Source: Flavobacterium sp. CECT 9288 (GTDB taxonomy: Bacteria; Bacteroidota; Bacteroidia; Flavobacteriales; Flavobacteriaceae). From it: 64,000 nt of DNA. Location of the stretch: positions 1,240,001-1,304,000 of the forward strand of contig NZ_OU957226.1 in NCBI RefSeq assembly GCF_918731615.1, in the 5' to 3' direction. Both the position numbers and the translations under genes were made by a program. The notes under the pieces are model-generated. The model made no database searches. It had not been told where the DNA came from and saw only the letters and a list, made by a program, of their open reading frames with translations. Numbering within the stretch: position 1 is the first letter of the stretch; every line of letters begins with the position of its first letter. This document shows positions 55,619 through 64,000 of this stretch, one piece after another.

Positions 55619-57076
55619 ATGAATACTATAAAAACATTAGGAGAATTAAAAAAATCAGGATACGAAAGCAAAAGCATTAAAGATGAATTGCGATCGAACT
55701 TGAGAGAAAAAATAAAATCAGGGAAACCCACTTTTGAAGGAGTTCATGGTTTTGAGAATACCGTAATTCCAGAGCTGGAGCGGGCTATCTTATCCCGTCA
55801 TAACATCAATTTATTAGGGCTTCGCGGTCAAGCCAAAACGAGAATGGCTCGCAAGATGATTGAATTGCTAGATGAGTACATTCCGTTTGTTACGGGTTCC
55901 GAAATCAATGATGATCCGTTGCAGCCAATATCTCGTTTTGCCAAAGATCTTATCAACGAGAAAGGAGATGAAACCCCAATATCCTGGTTGCATAGAAGCG
56001 AACGTTTTTTTGAAAAACTAGCCACTCCAGATGTAACGGTTGCCGATTTAATAGGCGATGTAGATCCTATAAAAGCAGCAAATTTAAAATTATCGTATGC
56101 TGATGATCGCGTGATTCATTTTGGAATGATTCCAAGAGCGAATCGTTGCATATTTGTGATCAATGAGTTACCTGATTTACAAGCCAGGATTCAAGTAGCC
56201 TTGTTTAATATTCTACAAGAAGGAGATATTCAAATTCGAGGATTTAAATTAAGAATGCCGCTGGACATGCAATTTGTCTTTACTGCAAACCCTGAAGACT
56301 ATACCAATCGTGGTAGTATTGTAACTCCATTAAAAGATAGAATTGGGTCACAAATCCTAACGCATTATCCTGAAACTATCAAAATTGCCAGAACTATCAC
56401 AGAGCAAGAAGCAAAACTGGATGCTACCCAAAATGACATGGTGTATGTACCCTCATTAGCAAGAGATTTATTAGAACAAATTAGTTTTGAAGCTAGAGAA
56501 AGTGAATACATAGATAATAAAAGTGGGGTGAGTGCCAGATTGAGTATCACAGCTTTTGAAAATTTACTTAGCACTGCAGAAAGAAGAGCATTAAAAGCTG
56601 GTGCAGACAAAACTACCTTGCGTTTGTCTGATTTTATGGGTATTATTCCAGCCATTACTGGAAAAGTAGAGTTGGTTTATGAAGGAGAGCAGGAGGGAGC
56701 CGCTGCCGTAGCACAACACTTATTGGGTGATGCCATTCATACTTTCTTTCCAGCTTATTTTCCTAAAATTGAAAAACTAGAAAAAGAAGGTGTCAAAAAT
56801 GCGTACACAGATATCATAGAATGGTTCTTTGCCGAAAGTGGTTTTGAATTGCTTGATGATTGCTCAGATGAAGAGTATGAAAAAATTCTAGGTGGAATAG
56901 CACCATTGGAAGTTTTAATTAAAAAATACCAACCGCAAGTAAGTTCAGAAGATAAATTTTTCATGATGGAATTTATACTTTGGGGATTGGTAGAATACAA
57001 GAAACTAAGTAAAGATCGTTTTTCCGAAGGATATCAGTTCAAAGATATTTACGGTAGTTTTATCAGTAAATTATAA
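55619..57076 (+). CDS. MoxR/ChlI-like AAA+ ATPase
   Basis: A 485-residue ATPase with Walker A variant GLRGQAKT (67-74), in which Ala replaces the usual Gly before Lys. Walker B is FVINELPDL (179-187), followed by the segment VFTANPEDYTNRGSIVTPLKDRIG with the sensor residues. It resembles the magnesium-chelatase I / MoxR / RavA clade. With the upstream vWA protein it probably forms a chaperone-like remodelling machine, not chlorophyll synthesis, since no such pathway is present. Confidence 0.9.
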   Translation: MNTIKTLGELKKSGYESKSIKDELRSNLREKIKSGKPTFEGVHGFENTVIPELERAILSRHNINLLGLRGQAKTRMARKMIELLDEYIPFVTGSEINDDPLQPISRFAKDLINEKGDETPISWLHRSERFFEKLATPDVTVADLIGDVDPIKAANLKLSYADDRVIHFGMIPRANRCIFVINELPDLQARIQVALFNILQEGDIQIRGFKLRMPLDMQFVFTANPEDYTNRGSIVTPLKDRIGSQILTHYPETIKIARTITEQEAKLDATQNDMVYVPSLARDLLEQISFEARESEYIDNKSGVSARLSITAFENLLSTAERRALKAGADKTTLRLSDFMGIIPAITGKVELVYEGEQEGAAAVAQHLLGDAIHTFFPAYFPKIEKLEKEGVKNAYTDIIEWFFAESGFELLDDCSDEEYEKILGGIAPLEVLIKKYQPQVSSEDKFFMMEFILWGLVEYKKLSKDRFSEGYQFKDIYGSFISKL

Positions 57077-57080
57077 GTGC

Positions 57081-57115
57081 AAAAGGGTTTAGTTTTTACT
57101 AAACCCTTTTTTTTA
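57081..57115 (+). terminator. Terminator of the AAA ATPase gene
   Basis: AAAAGGGTTTAGT (57081-57093) pairs perfectly with ACTAAACCCTTTT (57098-57110) and is followed by more T residues. It starts 5 bp after the stop. Confidence 0.85.
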
Positions 57116-57190
57116 TAAAAACAGCATTTGTAATTTTATTTCATCTACCTTGCTACGTTGACTGTATTTTCAGTCTTTCCCAAAATTAAA

Positions 57191-57784
57191 ATGGAAAATT
57201 CCTTTGAGAATTTGATATCAAGTTATGTTGAAAATAAAGTAGGTATAGCAGAGCATTTTTTGACTCCAGAACTTTCAGATCATTTAATACAAAACATTCT
57301 TAACTTAAATGAAAGAAGTTTGCTTACTGCTGCTGGCATTGGCAACTCAGATAAATTGCTTTATGATGGTGCCATACGGAGCGATTCTATTTATTGGTTG
57401 GATAAAAAGCACAATAATGTTTTTGAGAATGAATATTTTAAATTAATTGAAGCCTTCATTTTATACTTGAATCAAAGTTGCTATGCTGGAATTACAGGTT
57501 ATGAATTTCATTATTCCCTGTATGAAAAAGGAGATTTTTACTTAAAGCACTTGGATCAATTTAAAAGCAATCCTAGCCGAAAATTCAGCATGATCAGTTA
57601 TTTAAATGCGGACTGGAAAGTTACAGATGGCGGTGAGCTAATGATACATCAAAACGATATTCCTCAAAAAATTGCTCCTACCCTGGGAAAAACAGTTTTT
57701 TTTAAGAGTGATGAGCTGGTTCATGAAGTATTGGAAACAAACTGTCCCCGAATGAGTATTACGGGATGGCTCAAAAGAGATTAG
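57191..57784 (+). CDS. 2OG-Fe(II) oxygenase
   Basis: The frame is open from a TTG at 57158, but ATG at 57191 (MENSFENLISSYVENKVG) is preferred, giving 197 residues. The prolyl-hydroxylase-type iron site is visible as LKHLDQF (His-x-Asp) and the distal His in ELVHEVLE. The Arg in CPRMSITGWLKRD is the likely 2-oxoglutarate anchor. Family members hydroxylate protein side chains or small molecules; the substrate is unknown. Confidence 0.85.
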   Translation: MENSFENLISSYVENKVGIAEHFLTPELSDHLIQNILNLNERSLLTAAGIGNSDKLLYDGAIRSDSIYWLDKKHNNVFENEYFKLIEAFILYLNQSCYAGITGYEFHYSLYEKGDFYLKHLDQFKSNPSRKFSMISYLNADWKVTDGGELMIHQNDIPQKIAPTLGKTVFFKSDELVHEVLETNCPRMSITGWLKRD

Positions 57785-57833
57785 GTAGCTACTTTTAAAA
57801 TTGATACTTAAATAGTAATTTTGAGGAAAAAAC

Positions 57834-58685
57834 ATGATTTATCTTTTACTTAGTGTAGTTTGTAGTGTTACTGTAGGTGTGATTTTTAAATTATCTAGAC
57901 AATACAACTCTAGTGCTATTCAAATGGTAGCAACTAACTATGCAGTTGCAGTACTTTTATGTTTCTTTTTTTTCGATTTTAAATTTACTTCTTTATCCAC
58001 TGCTCCATGGGCATTGTATGTTAGTATTGGTTTTTTATTGCCAACAGTTTTTTTGTTTTTGGCAACCTCAATAAAACAAGTGGGAATTGTAAGAACCGAT
58101 GCAGCTCAAAGACTGTCTTTATTTATTCCTATTTTGGCAGCTTGGTTGGTTTTTGACGAGACTTTTAATTCGTACAAACTTGTAGCGCTAATTATTGGTT
58201 TTCCTGCTATACTTATGATATTGATGAAACCTGTTTCAAAAGAAAAAACAAATTGGACTTACCCATTATTAGTTTTACTAGGTTTTGGGATCATCGATAT
58301 TCTTTTCAAGAAAATGGCACTTTATACAACGATGCCTTTTACAAGTTCATTGGTTGTCGTTTTTTCTATAGCATTAGTTATTATGCTGTTGGTGGTATGT
58401 TATGATACAGTTGTAAACGCATCTAAAATAACTCTAAAAAACATTTTGTTAGGTGGTCTTGTGGGTGTGTTCAATTTTGGGAACATCCTTTTTTATCTCA
58501 AAGCGCACCACGTTTTTACTGCAAATCCATCTACCGTATTTGCAGGAATGAATTTAGGAGTTATAATTTTAGGAAGTGTTATAGGTGTTGTTGTTTTCAA
58601 AGAAAAGTTGTCTGTAAAAAATTATCTAGGTTTACTTATTGCTTTAATCGCGATACTCTTAATTGTGTTCTCTCAGGAATCTTAA
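57834..58685 (+). CDS. EamA/DMT-superfamily transporter
   Basis: A 283-residue inner-membrane protein with about ten hydrophobic helices in two EamA-like halves, starting MIYLLLSVVCSVTVGVIFKL. The second half contains GVIILGSVIGVVVFKEKLSV, typical of the DMT repeat end. It probably exports or imports a small metabolite that cannot be identified. Its last 4 bp overlap the end of the convergent glycosyltransferase gene. Confidence 0.88.
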   Translation: MIYLLLSVVCSVTVGVIFKLSRQYNSSAIQMVATNYAVAVLLCFFFFDFKFTSLSTAPWALYVSIGFLLPTVFLFLATSIKQVGIVRTDAAQRLSLFIPILAAWLVFDETFNSYKLVALIIGFPAILMILMKPVSKEKTNWTYPLLVLLGFGIIDILFKKMALYTTMPFTSSLVVVFSIALVIMLLVVCYDTVVNASKITLKNILLGGLVGVFNFGNILFYLKAHHVFTANPSTVFAGMNLGVIILGSVIGVVVFKEKLSVKNYLGLLIALIAILLIVFSQES

Positions 58686-60046
58686 GCTTTTATAGAAAAT
58701 GAATTTAAAACTTTAGATTGTAATCTTTTATAAATTTCTATGGGTTTAAGTTCTAATTCTCGAAACATAAACCAAAAAACCACGGCATACTCAATAGCAA
58801 TAAGCATTAAATTCTCTTTGAATAGTTGACCTGAGTAAGCAAAATAGCTCAATACAACTGTAAAACTCCATACAATTGGGAATTTATATTTCGTAAAAAC
58901 CGAAACTAAAACAAGATTTATTACATACCAAGGATGTATTGTTGTAGATACAAAAAAATAAATACTTAGCACAAGTAATATACTTTTTAGTAAGTCTGGT
59001 GTGGTTTTATTTTTACCAAAAAAGGACTGTAAGAGGATAAAGATTATGATTAGTATTGGGATAACTTTTCCGGTGCTATGAATGATATTATACCCTTTAT
59101 AGTAAAAACCTATTTCTCTGATGATATAATATAAACTGGCATTAAATTCAAAATTTACAAACCATAAAGCAATTGTATTCGAATAATTCTCAGCCATTGC
59201 GGTTGATAAAAATGGAATGAAAAGGACCACGTTAATGCCAATAAGTATTGTATAAAATACAAAGCTTTTTTTCCATCCTAATTTTTGAAAAAATAATGGA
59301 AGTAGTATAAGTGGCAAGAGTTTAGTTGCAATTGATAAGGCTATTGCTACTGCAGCCGTTTTCCACTTGTTTTGGTGTAATAAATAGATGCCCCATATAA
59401 AAAAGAATAGCATGACACCTTCAAAATGTAAGTTTCCTGTGAGTTCTATAAGTACCAATGGGTTTAATATGTACCAGTATATTTTATACTTTTCGAAACC
59501 CATTGATTGTAATAATCTTGCTCCAAAAATAGCTGTACCAAAATCAGCTGCAATGATAATAAATCGCAAAACAAGGGTTGCCACAACTATGGATTGGGTA
59601 CCAAAGATTCCCGCGATCACAAAAAAAAGTTGGTTAATTGGCGGGTAATTTGAAAAATGAGAAGCACTCAAACTCCCCATCGATTTAAATAATTCTTGTG
59701 CCTGAGCAATATTAAAATTAGGGTTAACAATTAAATCATTGGGCAAATTAGTGTAAGGATTAAATCCTTCTAAGAGTATGCGCCCGTCCCAAATAAATCT
59801 ATAAAAATCCTGAGAAAGATTAGGTAATGCAAATGCAAATATAATTCTAAAACAAAGACCTAAACCAAGTAAATAGTTGATGTTTTCTCTTTGCTCTTGG
59901 ATGATTTTTACAAGTGAAAAAAATAAAACACCAAATAATAAAAGCAAAACAACAAAATCCTTTCGGTCCATGAAATATCCTATGTAGGTATAGCATAAAG
60001 CGCTCAATAGTGTATAAAGTTTACATGAGTTACTAAGTACTTTCAT
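58682..60046 (-). CDS. Polytopic membrane glycosyltransferase (GT-C, mannosyltransferase-like)
   Basis: A 454-residue protein with about eleven to twelve membrane helices. An early acidic segment, PNLSQDFYRFIWDGRILLEG (about 95-114), contains the DxxR-like residues found in GT-C enzymes that use lipid-linked sugars. It belongs to the GT87/mannosyltransferase-like group. It ends the minus-strand glycosyltransferase cluster, 41 bp after the GT2 gene. Confidence 0.82.
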   Translation of the reverse strand: MKVLSNSCKLYTLLSALCYTYIGYFMDRKDFVVLLLLFGVLFFSLVKIIQEQRENINYLLGLGLCFRIIFAFALPNLSQDFYRFIWDGRILLEGFNPYTNLPNDLIVNPNFNIAQAQELFKSMGSLSASHFSNYPPINQLFFVIAGIFGTQSIVVATLVLRFIIIAADFGTAIFGARLLQSMGFEKYKIYWYILNPLVLIELTGNLHFEGVMLFFFIWGIYLLHQNKWKTAAVAIALSIATKLLPLILLPLFFQKLGWKKSFVFYTILIGINVVLFIPFLSTAMAENYSNTIALWFVNFEFNASLYYIIREIGFYYKGYNIIHSTGKVIPILIIIFILLQSFFGKNKTTPDLLKSILLVLSIYFFVSTTIHPWYVINLVLVSVFTKYKFPIVWSFTVVLSYFAYSGQLFKENLMLIAIEYAVVFWFMFRELELKPIEIYKRLQSKVLNSFSIKA

Positions 60047-60087
60047 TTGGCGTAAGCGAATAAAATTTTAAATAATGGAATTACATT

Positions 60088-61569
60088 TTAGTTTCCAATT
60101 CGGAAAGAATTAACAATCACAAAACCATAACCAAAGGATAACATAATATGAAACGGAAGTAATCCATAGTCGTTTAATTGAATTCCACTATAAATCCCAA
60201 AAAGAAAATAGAGTAGTAGCAGACTTTCAATGATTATATTTTTTGATATCTTTTTATTAATGTAACTGTTTTGTTTCCATTTCTCTTTTAAGCTTTCAAT
60301 GTTAAACTTAGGAGTACGGATGAAATCACTTTTTTTTCCAATAAGTCCTTGAACAACAGCAATGGTATTGTGAAACGTAAAACCCATGGCAATGCTATAA
60401 AAAGTAAAAAATAAACCAATGTATTTGATAAAATTTACAAATCCTCCACCATATATTTTTTTGTAAGTAAACCAATAACAAGTAAAAAAAACAACTGACG
60501 TAAATACGAAAAATGCTAAAATTTTAAAAAAAACTTCTAGCTGTGGAAACCAACTTTTTATAAACAATACAGGTACACTAAAGAGTGCCATTGTAAAAAC
60601 AAATAAAAACATAGAACTATTTAGCAAATGTAGTAATCCATGAATTTTTGTTTTAAAATTGATATTTGTAGCGCTAATGATGCGCTGATTCATTTTTACA
60701 AAATTTTCAGCGCCACCTTTATTCCAACGAAATTGTTGAGAACGGGCAGCACTTATAATTACGGGTAGTTCTGCGGGTGTAACTACATCAAGTAAATATT
60801 TGAATTTCCAGTTTTTTAATTGTGCTCTGTAACTTAAATCTAAGTCTTCGGTTAAAGTATCGCTTTCCCAGTTTCCAGCATCAATAATACAAGATTTTCG
60901 CCATACACCTGCAGTGCCGTTAAAATTTATAAAATGGGACTGTGAATTTCGGCCTACTTGTTCTAATGTAAAATGTGCATCAAGTGCAAAGGCTTGAATT
61001 TTTGTTAAAATGGAATAATCTCTATTTAGGTGACCCCATCTAGTTTGTACCACACCAATTTTTGGATCTTTAAAATGCGGAATAGTTTGCAACAACCACT
61101 CTTTTTGTGGCACAAAATCAGCATCAAAAATTACAATAAATTCGCCTTCAGCAGTTCTTAAACCTTCTTTTAGTGCACCTGCTTTAAAACCGATTCTATT
61201 GCTTCGGGTAATGTGTTTTATGTTTAAACCAGTTGCAGCTAATTCATTTACAATATGAATATTTTCGGTTAAACTTTCGTCAGTACTGTCATCTAATACT
61301 TGAATGTCTAATTTGTCTTTTGGATATTCTAAATTAGAAATAGTATCCAACAAGCGTTCTACTACATATTTTTCATTATAAATAGGTAGTTGAATGGTAA
61401 CTTTTGGAATTTCATTTGGGTTATTAAAATCAAATTGATTCGATTTTAAAATTTTCTTGGAACTTTTAAGGTAATTAACCAATAAGTTCAATTGAGAAAG
61501 GCCGTAAAAGAAGATTAATATAATAGATACACTATAAAAAAATAGGATGATATAAGATAGTACTAACAT
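60088..61569 (-). CDS. Processive-type family 2 glycosyltransferase (cellulose-synthase-like)
   Basis: A 493-residue membrane GT2 enzyme. It has an N-terminal helix (about 1-25), a catalytic domain with VLDDSTD and FDADFV (DxD), and the QQFRW motif characteristic of processive enzymes making beta-linked polymers. Four to five C-terminal helices follow. The start is 1 bp after the end of the upstream GT2 gene. The product may be an exopolysaccharide or glycolipid. Confidence 0.9.
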   Translation of the reverse strand: MLVLSYIILFFYSVSIILIFFYGLSQLNLLVNYLKSSKKILKSNQFDFNNPNEIPKVTIQLPIYNEKYVVERLLDTISNLEYPKDKLDIQVLDDSTDESLTENIHIVNELAATGLNIKHITRSNRIGFKAGALKEGLRTAEGEFIVIFDADFVPQKEWLLQTIPHFKDPKIGVVQTRWGHLNRDYSILTKIQAFALDAHFTLEQVGRNSQSHFINFNGTAGVWRKSCIIDAGNWESDTLTEDLDLSYRAQLKNWKFKYLLDVVTPAELPVIISAARSQQFRWNKGGAENFVKMNQRIISATNINFKTKIHGLLHLLNSSMFLFVFTMALFSVPVLFIKSWFPQLEVFFKILAFFVFTSVVFFTCYWFTYKKIYGGGFVNFIKYIGLFFTFYSIAMGFTFHNTIAVVQGLIGKKSDFIRTPKFNIESLKEKWKQNSYINKKISKNIIIESLLLLYFLFGIYSGIQLNDYGLLPFHIMLSFGYGFVIVNSFRIGN

Positions 61570-61570
61570 A

Positions 61571-62260
61571 TTATTTGAAAGCGTATTTAATGATCCAACT
61601 AATAATTTTAACTCCTGCCATAATAGTTCCTTTTACAGTACCGGACACTTTTGAAACTCCAATTCTATTTTTGTAGCGAACAGGGATTTCAGTATAACTG
61701 ATATTTTTTTTAAGCACTTTCAATTGCATTTCAACAGTCCAACCATAGGTTTTGTCTACCATGTTGAGTGACTGTAAAGTATCATATCTTATGGCTCTAA
61801 ACGGTCCTAAATCAGTAAATTTAGATCTAAAAAAAAGACGCATTAACACAGTGGCTAGTCTATTTCCAAAAATTTGTTGCGGTGTCATGGAACCATCTTC
61901 TCTTAACTCAGGAACTCTCGCGCCAATGACAAAATCAGCGGTATTATTTAAGATGGGAGCAATTAATTTAGAAAGATCTTCAGGGTAATCAGAATAATCA
62001 CCGTCAAGAAAAACAACGATATCGGGTGTAATGGGAGTAGTATTTATGTAATCAAGTCCTTTTAAACAGGCATAACCATATCCTTTTTTATTTTCTGATA
62101 ATACAGTAGCGCCAGCTTTTTTGGCTACCGCTACCGTGTCATCAGTAGAATTGTTATTGATTACTATTATTTCGGCTACATAACTCGGAATTTCTTGAAT
62201 CACATGTTCAATAGCATGTTCCTCGTTATATGCAGGTATGATTACTTTAATTATTTTCAT
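61571..62260 (-). CDS. Family 2 glycosyltransferase, DPM1/DPG-synthase-like
   Basis: A 229-residue soluble or peripheral GT-A enzyme with IPAYNEEHAIEHVI (nucleotide-sugar loop) and FLDGDYSDYPED (DxD metal site). It also has the segments DFVIGARVPE and GWTVEMQLKVLKKNI. Such enzymes usually transfer a sugar to polyprenyl phosphate, supplying the donor for GT-C enzymes like the one at 58682-60046. Confidence 0.9.
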   Translation of the reverse strand: MKIIKVIIPAYNEEHAIEHVIQEIPSYVAEIIVINNNSTDDTVAVAKKAGATVLSENKKGYGYACLKGLDYINTTPITPDIVVFLDGDYSDYPEDLSKLIAPILNNTADFVIGARVPELREDGSMTPQQIFGNRLATVLMRLFFRSKFTDLGPFRAIRYDTLQSLNMVDKTYGWTVEMQLKVLKKNISYTEIPVRYKNRIGVSKVSGTVKGTIMAGVKIISWIIKYAFK

Positions 62261-62264
62261 TGTA

Positions 62265-62663
62265 TTATGGATTGTCTTTTTTGTAACTAGCTATGGATGT
62301 CCATTCTTTTATTTTAGATCCGGCATTGTATCTTGCTGCTTTATAAATTTTACCTTCGTTGTAAAAAATGCTTAAGCCATTTTCAAGATTGTTATTAAAT
62401 TCAATTTTTCTTTGAATTTTACCGTTGACATCATATACAATCCACCACTTTGTTTTTTTATCGTTAAAGTAATGTCCTTCTTCTTTCTTGTTGCCGTTTT
62501 TGTGATAAAAGAACCAGTAATCTGTTTTTTTGTTTTGGTTTACCCAACCCTCAGAACTTAGTTTTCCGTTATCGTAATAATTTTTTAAATATGTTTTTTG
62601 TGCTTTAGCAGGTGTAAAACATAGTAACAATAATAATGTAAGAATGCAATATTTTTTTTTCAT
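62265..62663 (-). CDS. Secreted MORN-repeat (YwqK-like) protein
   Basis: A 132-residue protein with a signal peptide (about 1-21, ending TPAKAQ) and tandem MORN-type repeats: KNYYDNGKLSSEGWVNQNKK, YHKNGNKKEEGHYF, YDVNGKIQRKIEF and FYNEGKIYKAARY. These repeats are common in Bacteroidota and resemble the YwqK antitoxin annotation, but a toxin partner is not present. The stop is 4 bp upstream of the GT2 gene, so it is in the same operon. Confidence 0.85.
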   Translation of the reverse strand: MKKKYCILTLLLLLCFTPAKAQKTYLKNYYDNGKLSSEGWVNQNKKTDYWFFYHKNGNKKEEGHYFNDKKTKWWIVYDVNGKIQRKIEFNNNLENGLSIFYNEGKIYKAARYNAGSKIKEWTSIASYKKDNP

Positions 62664-62675
62664 ATAATTCTATTT

Positions 62676-62695
62676 GCCCTACACAGCGGTAGGGC
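62676..62695. terminator. Short hairpin between DUF547 and MORN genes
   Basis: GCCCTAC (62676-62682) and GTAGGGC (62689-62695) form a perfect 7-bp stem with a 6-nt loop. On the minus strand it follows the DUF547 gene and precedes the MORN gene. The weak A/T tail suggests an attenuator or processing site. Confidence 0.5.
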
Positions 62696-62704
62696 CGTAT
62701 AGGA

Positions 62705-63424
62705 TTATATTTTATTTAAAGTCCAATCAAATTCATACGTTTTTACAGTCAACTTATTATCTATTTTTTTCTCTAAGAATAGATTAATGAAGTCAATTTC
62801 ATTAAAATAGTTTACTGCAAAATCTTTTTTGTACCATTCAAATATTTTTGGTAATTCAATAATTTTATTTTCTTTATCAACATAAAAGTAATACTTAGAA
62901 TTTATTACTAATGTTGCTCTTGCTTTTATTTGCTCATCAACTGTTGTTGGTAAATAAGCAGTATTTAACAAAGGTGCGCCACCATTTGCAGCACTTGTTA
63001 GTGCAAAATGTATTGCAGGATCAAAAAATAAATCTCTTAAGATAACATTTTCAATATCGTCTAGAGTTAATTCTTGATTTCCTACCATAAAAGTTTCAGT
63101 ACTAAAAAATCCTGGAACTTTTTCAACTGACTCAATTGGGAATTTATCAACTACACTCTTAATTACACGTAAGTTATAAACATTAATCCAGAATGCTTTT
63201 GCTACTTTTTTATCGCTGAATTTAGTGTCTAGTTTTTCTATATTGCTCAAAATATAAACAAGTTCTCCGGGACTTTTCTTGATAGAAAAGTAATCTACCT
63301 TACCCTCTGGTGTAACATTTTTCTTCAAGAACATCGTTGCCTGTTCAAAAAACAATTCTGTAGTTTGAGCTTTAGAAATTAATGTCAAGCTAAAAAAACA
63401 AAGCGTTAAAATAATTTTTTTCAT
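62705..63424 (-). CDS. Secreted DUF547-domain protein
   Basis: A 239-residue protein with a signal peptide (about 1-19, ending LISKAQ) and a DUF547 domain over about 60-200 (KAFWINVYNLRVIKSV, then ILRDLFFDPAIHFALTSAAN). The His in this segment and a nearby Asn/Cys-like site led to suggestions of a papain-like fold for the family, but the catalytic residues are uncertain. It is the first gene of the minus-strand cluster. Confidence 0.87.
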   Translation of the reverse strand: MKKIILTLCFFSLTLISKAQTTELFFEQATMFLKKNVTPEGKVDYFSIKKSPGELVYILSNIEKLDTKFSDKKVAKAFWINVYNLRVIKSVVDKFPIESVEKVPGFFSTETFMVGNQELTLDDIENVILRDLFFDPAIHFALTSAANGGAPLLNTAYLPTTVDEQIKARATLVINSKYYFYVDKENKIIELPKIFEWYKKDFAVNYFNEIDFINLFLEKKIDNKLTVKTYEFDWTLNKI

Positions 63425-64000
63425 TTTGAAATTCTTTAATTAAGTATTGGTTATAAAATCTATTTAGTTAAAAATTTAATTTTAAATATTGTTAATGAAT
63501 ATTTATTCAGAACCTATAATTAGTAACGTATTAGCTGTAAATGTTTTAACTTTTAATACTAATTAATTATACTGCTGCGATAAAATCCATTTTACAATTT
63601 AGAATATAGTACTTCAAACTCTATTCCAAATTTTGCGCAAAGATATAATAATTATATAGACAATCTAAAATATTGTTTGTTTAGCTATTAAATCAATAAT
63701 TCCCAATAAGTCAAAGAACGTAAAGCAATTAATAATGCATCTAAAAATAAATTTTGTTTTGTTTAACAGAGTCTATTTCTAATCTGTGAATCACAATATG
63801 TATTTCTAAAAAAATAAATAGGTCAATCTTAAATGTGTTTGTTTCTTTTTCATGTACGAGATATTACTTGCTTTAGTTTTCTCAAATCATGTTTTAATAT
63901 CAAAATGTAATTTTTAATTCTCGCTTTATATTTATTGCAATCAATATTAAGGAGTTATTGCTTGGGATAGTTTTATAATTTTTTCTTATTAGATCTTTTT
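63425..64000. other. AT-rich gene-free stretch at the right edge
   Basis: About 575 bp with no ORF, tRNA or strong hairpin that I can recognise. A TATCTTTG box on the minus strand (63638-63645) could be a distant promoter for the DUF547 gene, leaving a 210-nt leader. The rest is simple AT-rich sequence. Confidence 0.5.

Noticed and set aside
62265..62663. Toxin-antitoxin antitoxin
   Set aside because: MORN/YwqK-like repeats are often labelled antitoxin, but no toxin gene adjoins it and the protein is secreted.
1..64000. tRNA, rRNA or insertion-sequence genes
   Set aside because: No cloverleaf-like segments, rRNA blocks or transposase proteins were recognised anywhere by reading; a tRNAscan/Infernal run would settle this.

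Overview
The window looks like the chromosome of a gliding member of the Flavobacteriaceae, most likely Flavobacterium or a close relative. The evidence is the gldF/gldG pair, a lipoprotein-type TamA (TamL) next to TamB, strong A+T bias, TAnnTTTG-type promoter boxes, weak ribosome binding sites and many typical Bacteroidota families (MutS-like membrane ATPase, PhoH, DUF547, YwqK/MORN, S9 and M14 peptidases). No rRNA, tRNA, CRISPR array or transposase was seen.

Positions 1 to about 12.5 kb are one end of an integrated mobilisable element, with every gene on the minus strand. From the chromosomal junction leftwards it carries a tyrosine integrase coupled to an unknown gene; an excisionase-like HTH protein with a DUF3987 helicase-like ATPase; an iteron-rich non-coding segment; a zinc-ribbon/Toprim primase-like protein; a nested hairpin that is a good oriT candidate; a mobilisation operon (BfmA/BtgA-like accessory protein, HUH-type relaxase, ParA ATPase, small ribbon-helix-helix-like protein); a structured palindromic element; unknown cargo genes; and a restriction-modification operon (small protein, XRE controller, C5 cytosine methyltransferase, start of a probable endonuclease cut by the window edge). 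The junction lies at the 3' end of mnmE, whose last 18 bp closely match the attachment core used by Salmonella genomic island 1. The distal end of the element is outside the window.

From 12.5 to 64 kb the content is ordinary chromosomal backbone: mnmE, a universal stress protein, a MutS-like membrane ATPase, a DinB-fold protein, dnaN, gldG/gldF, a SAM hydrolase, PhoH, a HAD phosphatase, a secreted S9 peptidase, purC, a DEAD-box helicase, a YpfJ-type metallopeptidase, a large hybrid histidine kinase, an aldehyde dehydrogenase, an RluA-type pseudouridine synthase, panB, a fumarylacetoacetate-hydrolase-family enzyme, L-serine ammonia-lyase, a secreted M14 carboxypeptidase, the tamL/tamB envelope module, a thioesterase, an MgChl-type AAA + vWA pair, a 2OG-Fe(II) oxygenase, a DMT transporter, and a membrane glycosyltransferase cluster ending with MORN and DUF547 proteins.

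The most interesting non-coding signals are the iteron array at 8219-8421, the oriT-like hairpin at 7106-7147, the palindromic element at 4276-4394, the long hairpin at 15089-15176, and two inverted copies of a flavobacterial-type intergenic repeat flanking the vWA gene (54151-54255 and 55479-55580).
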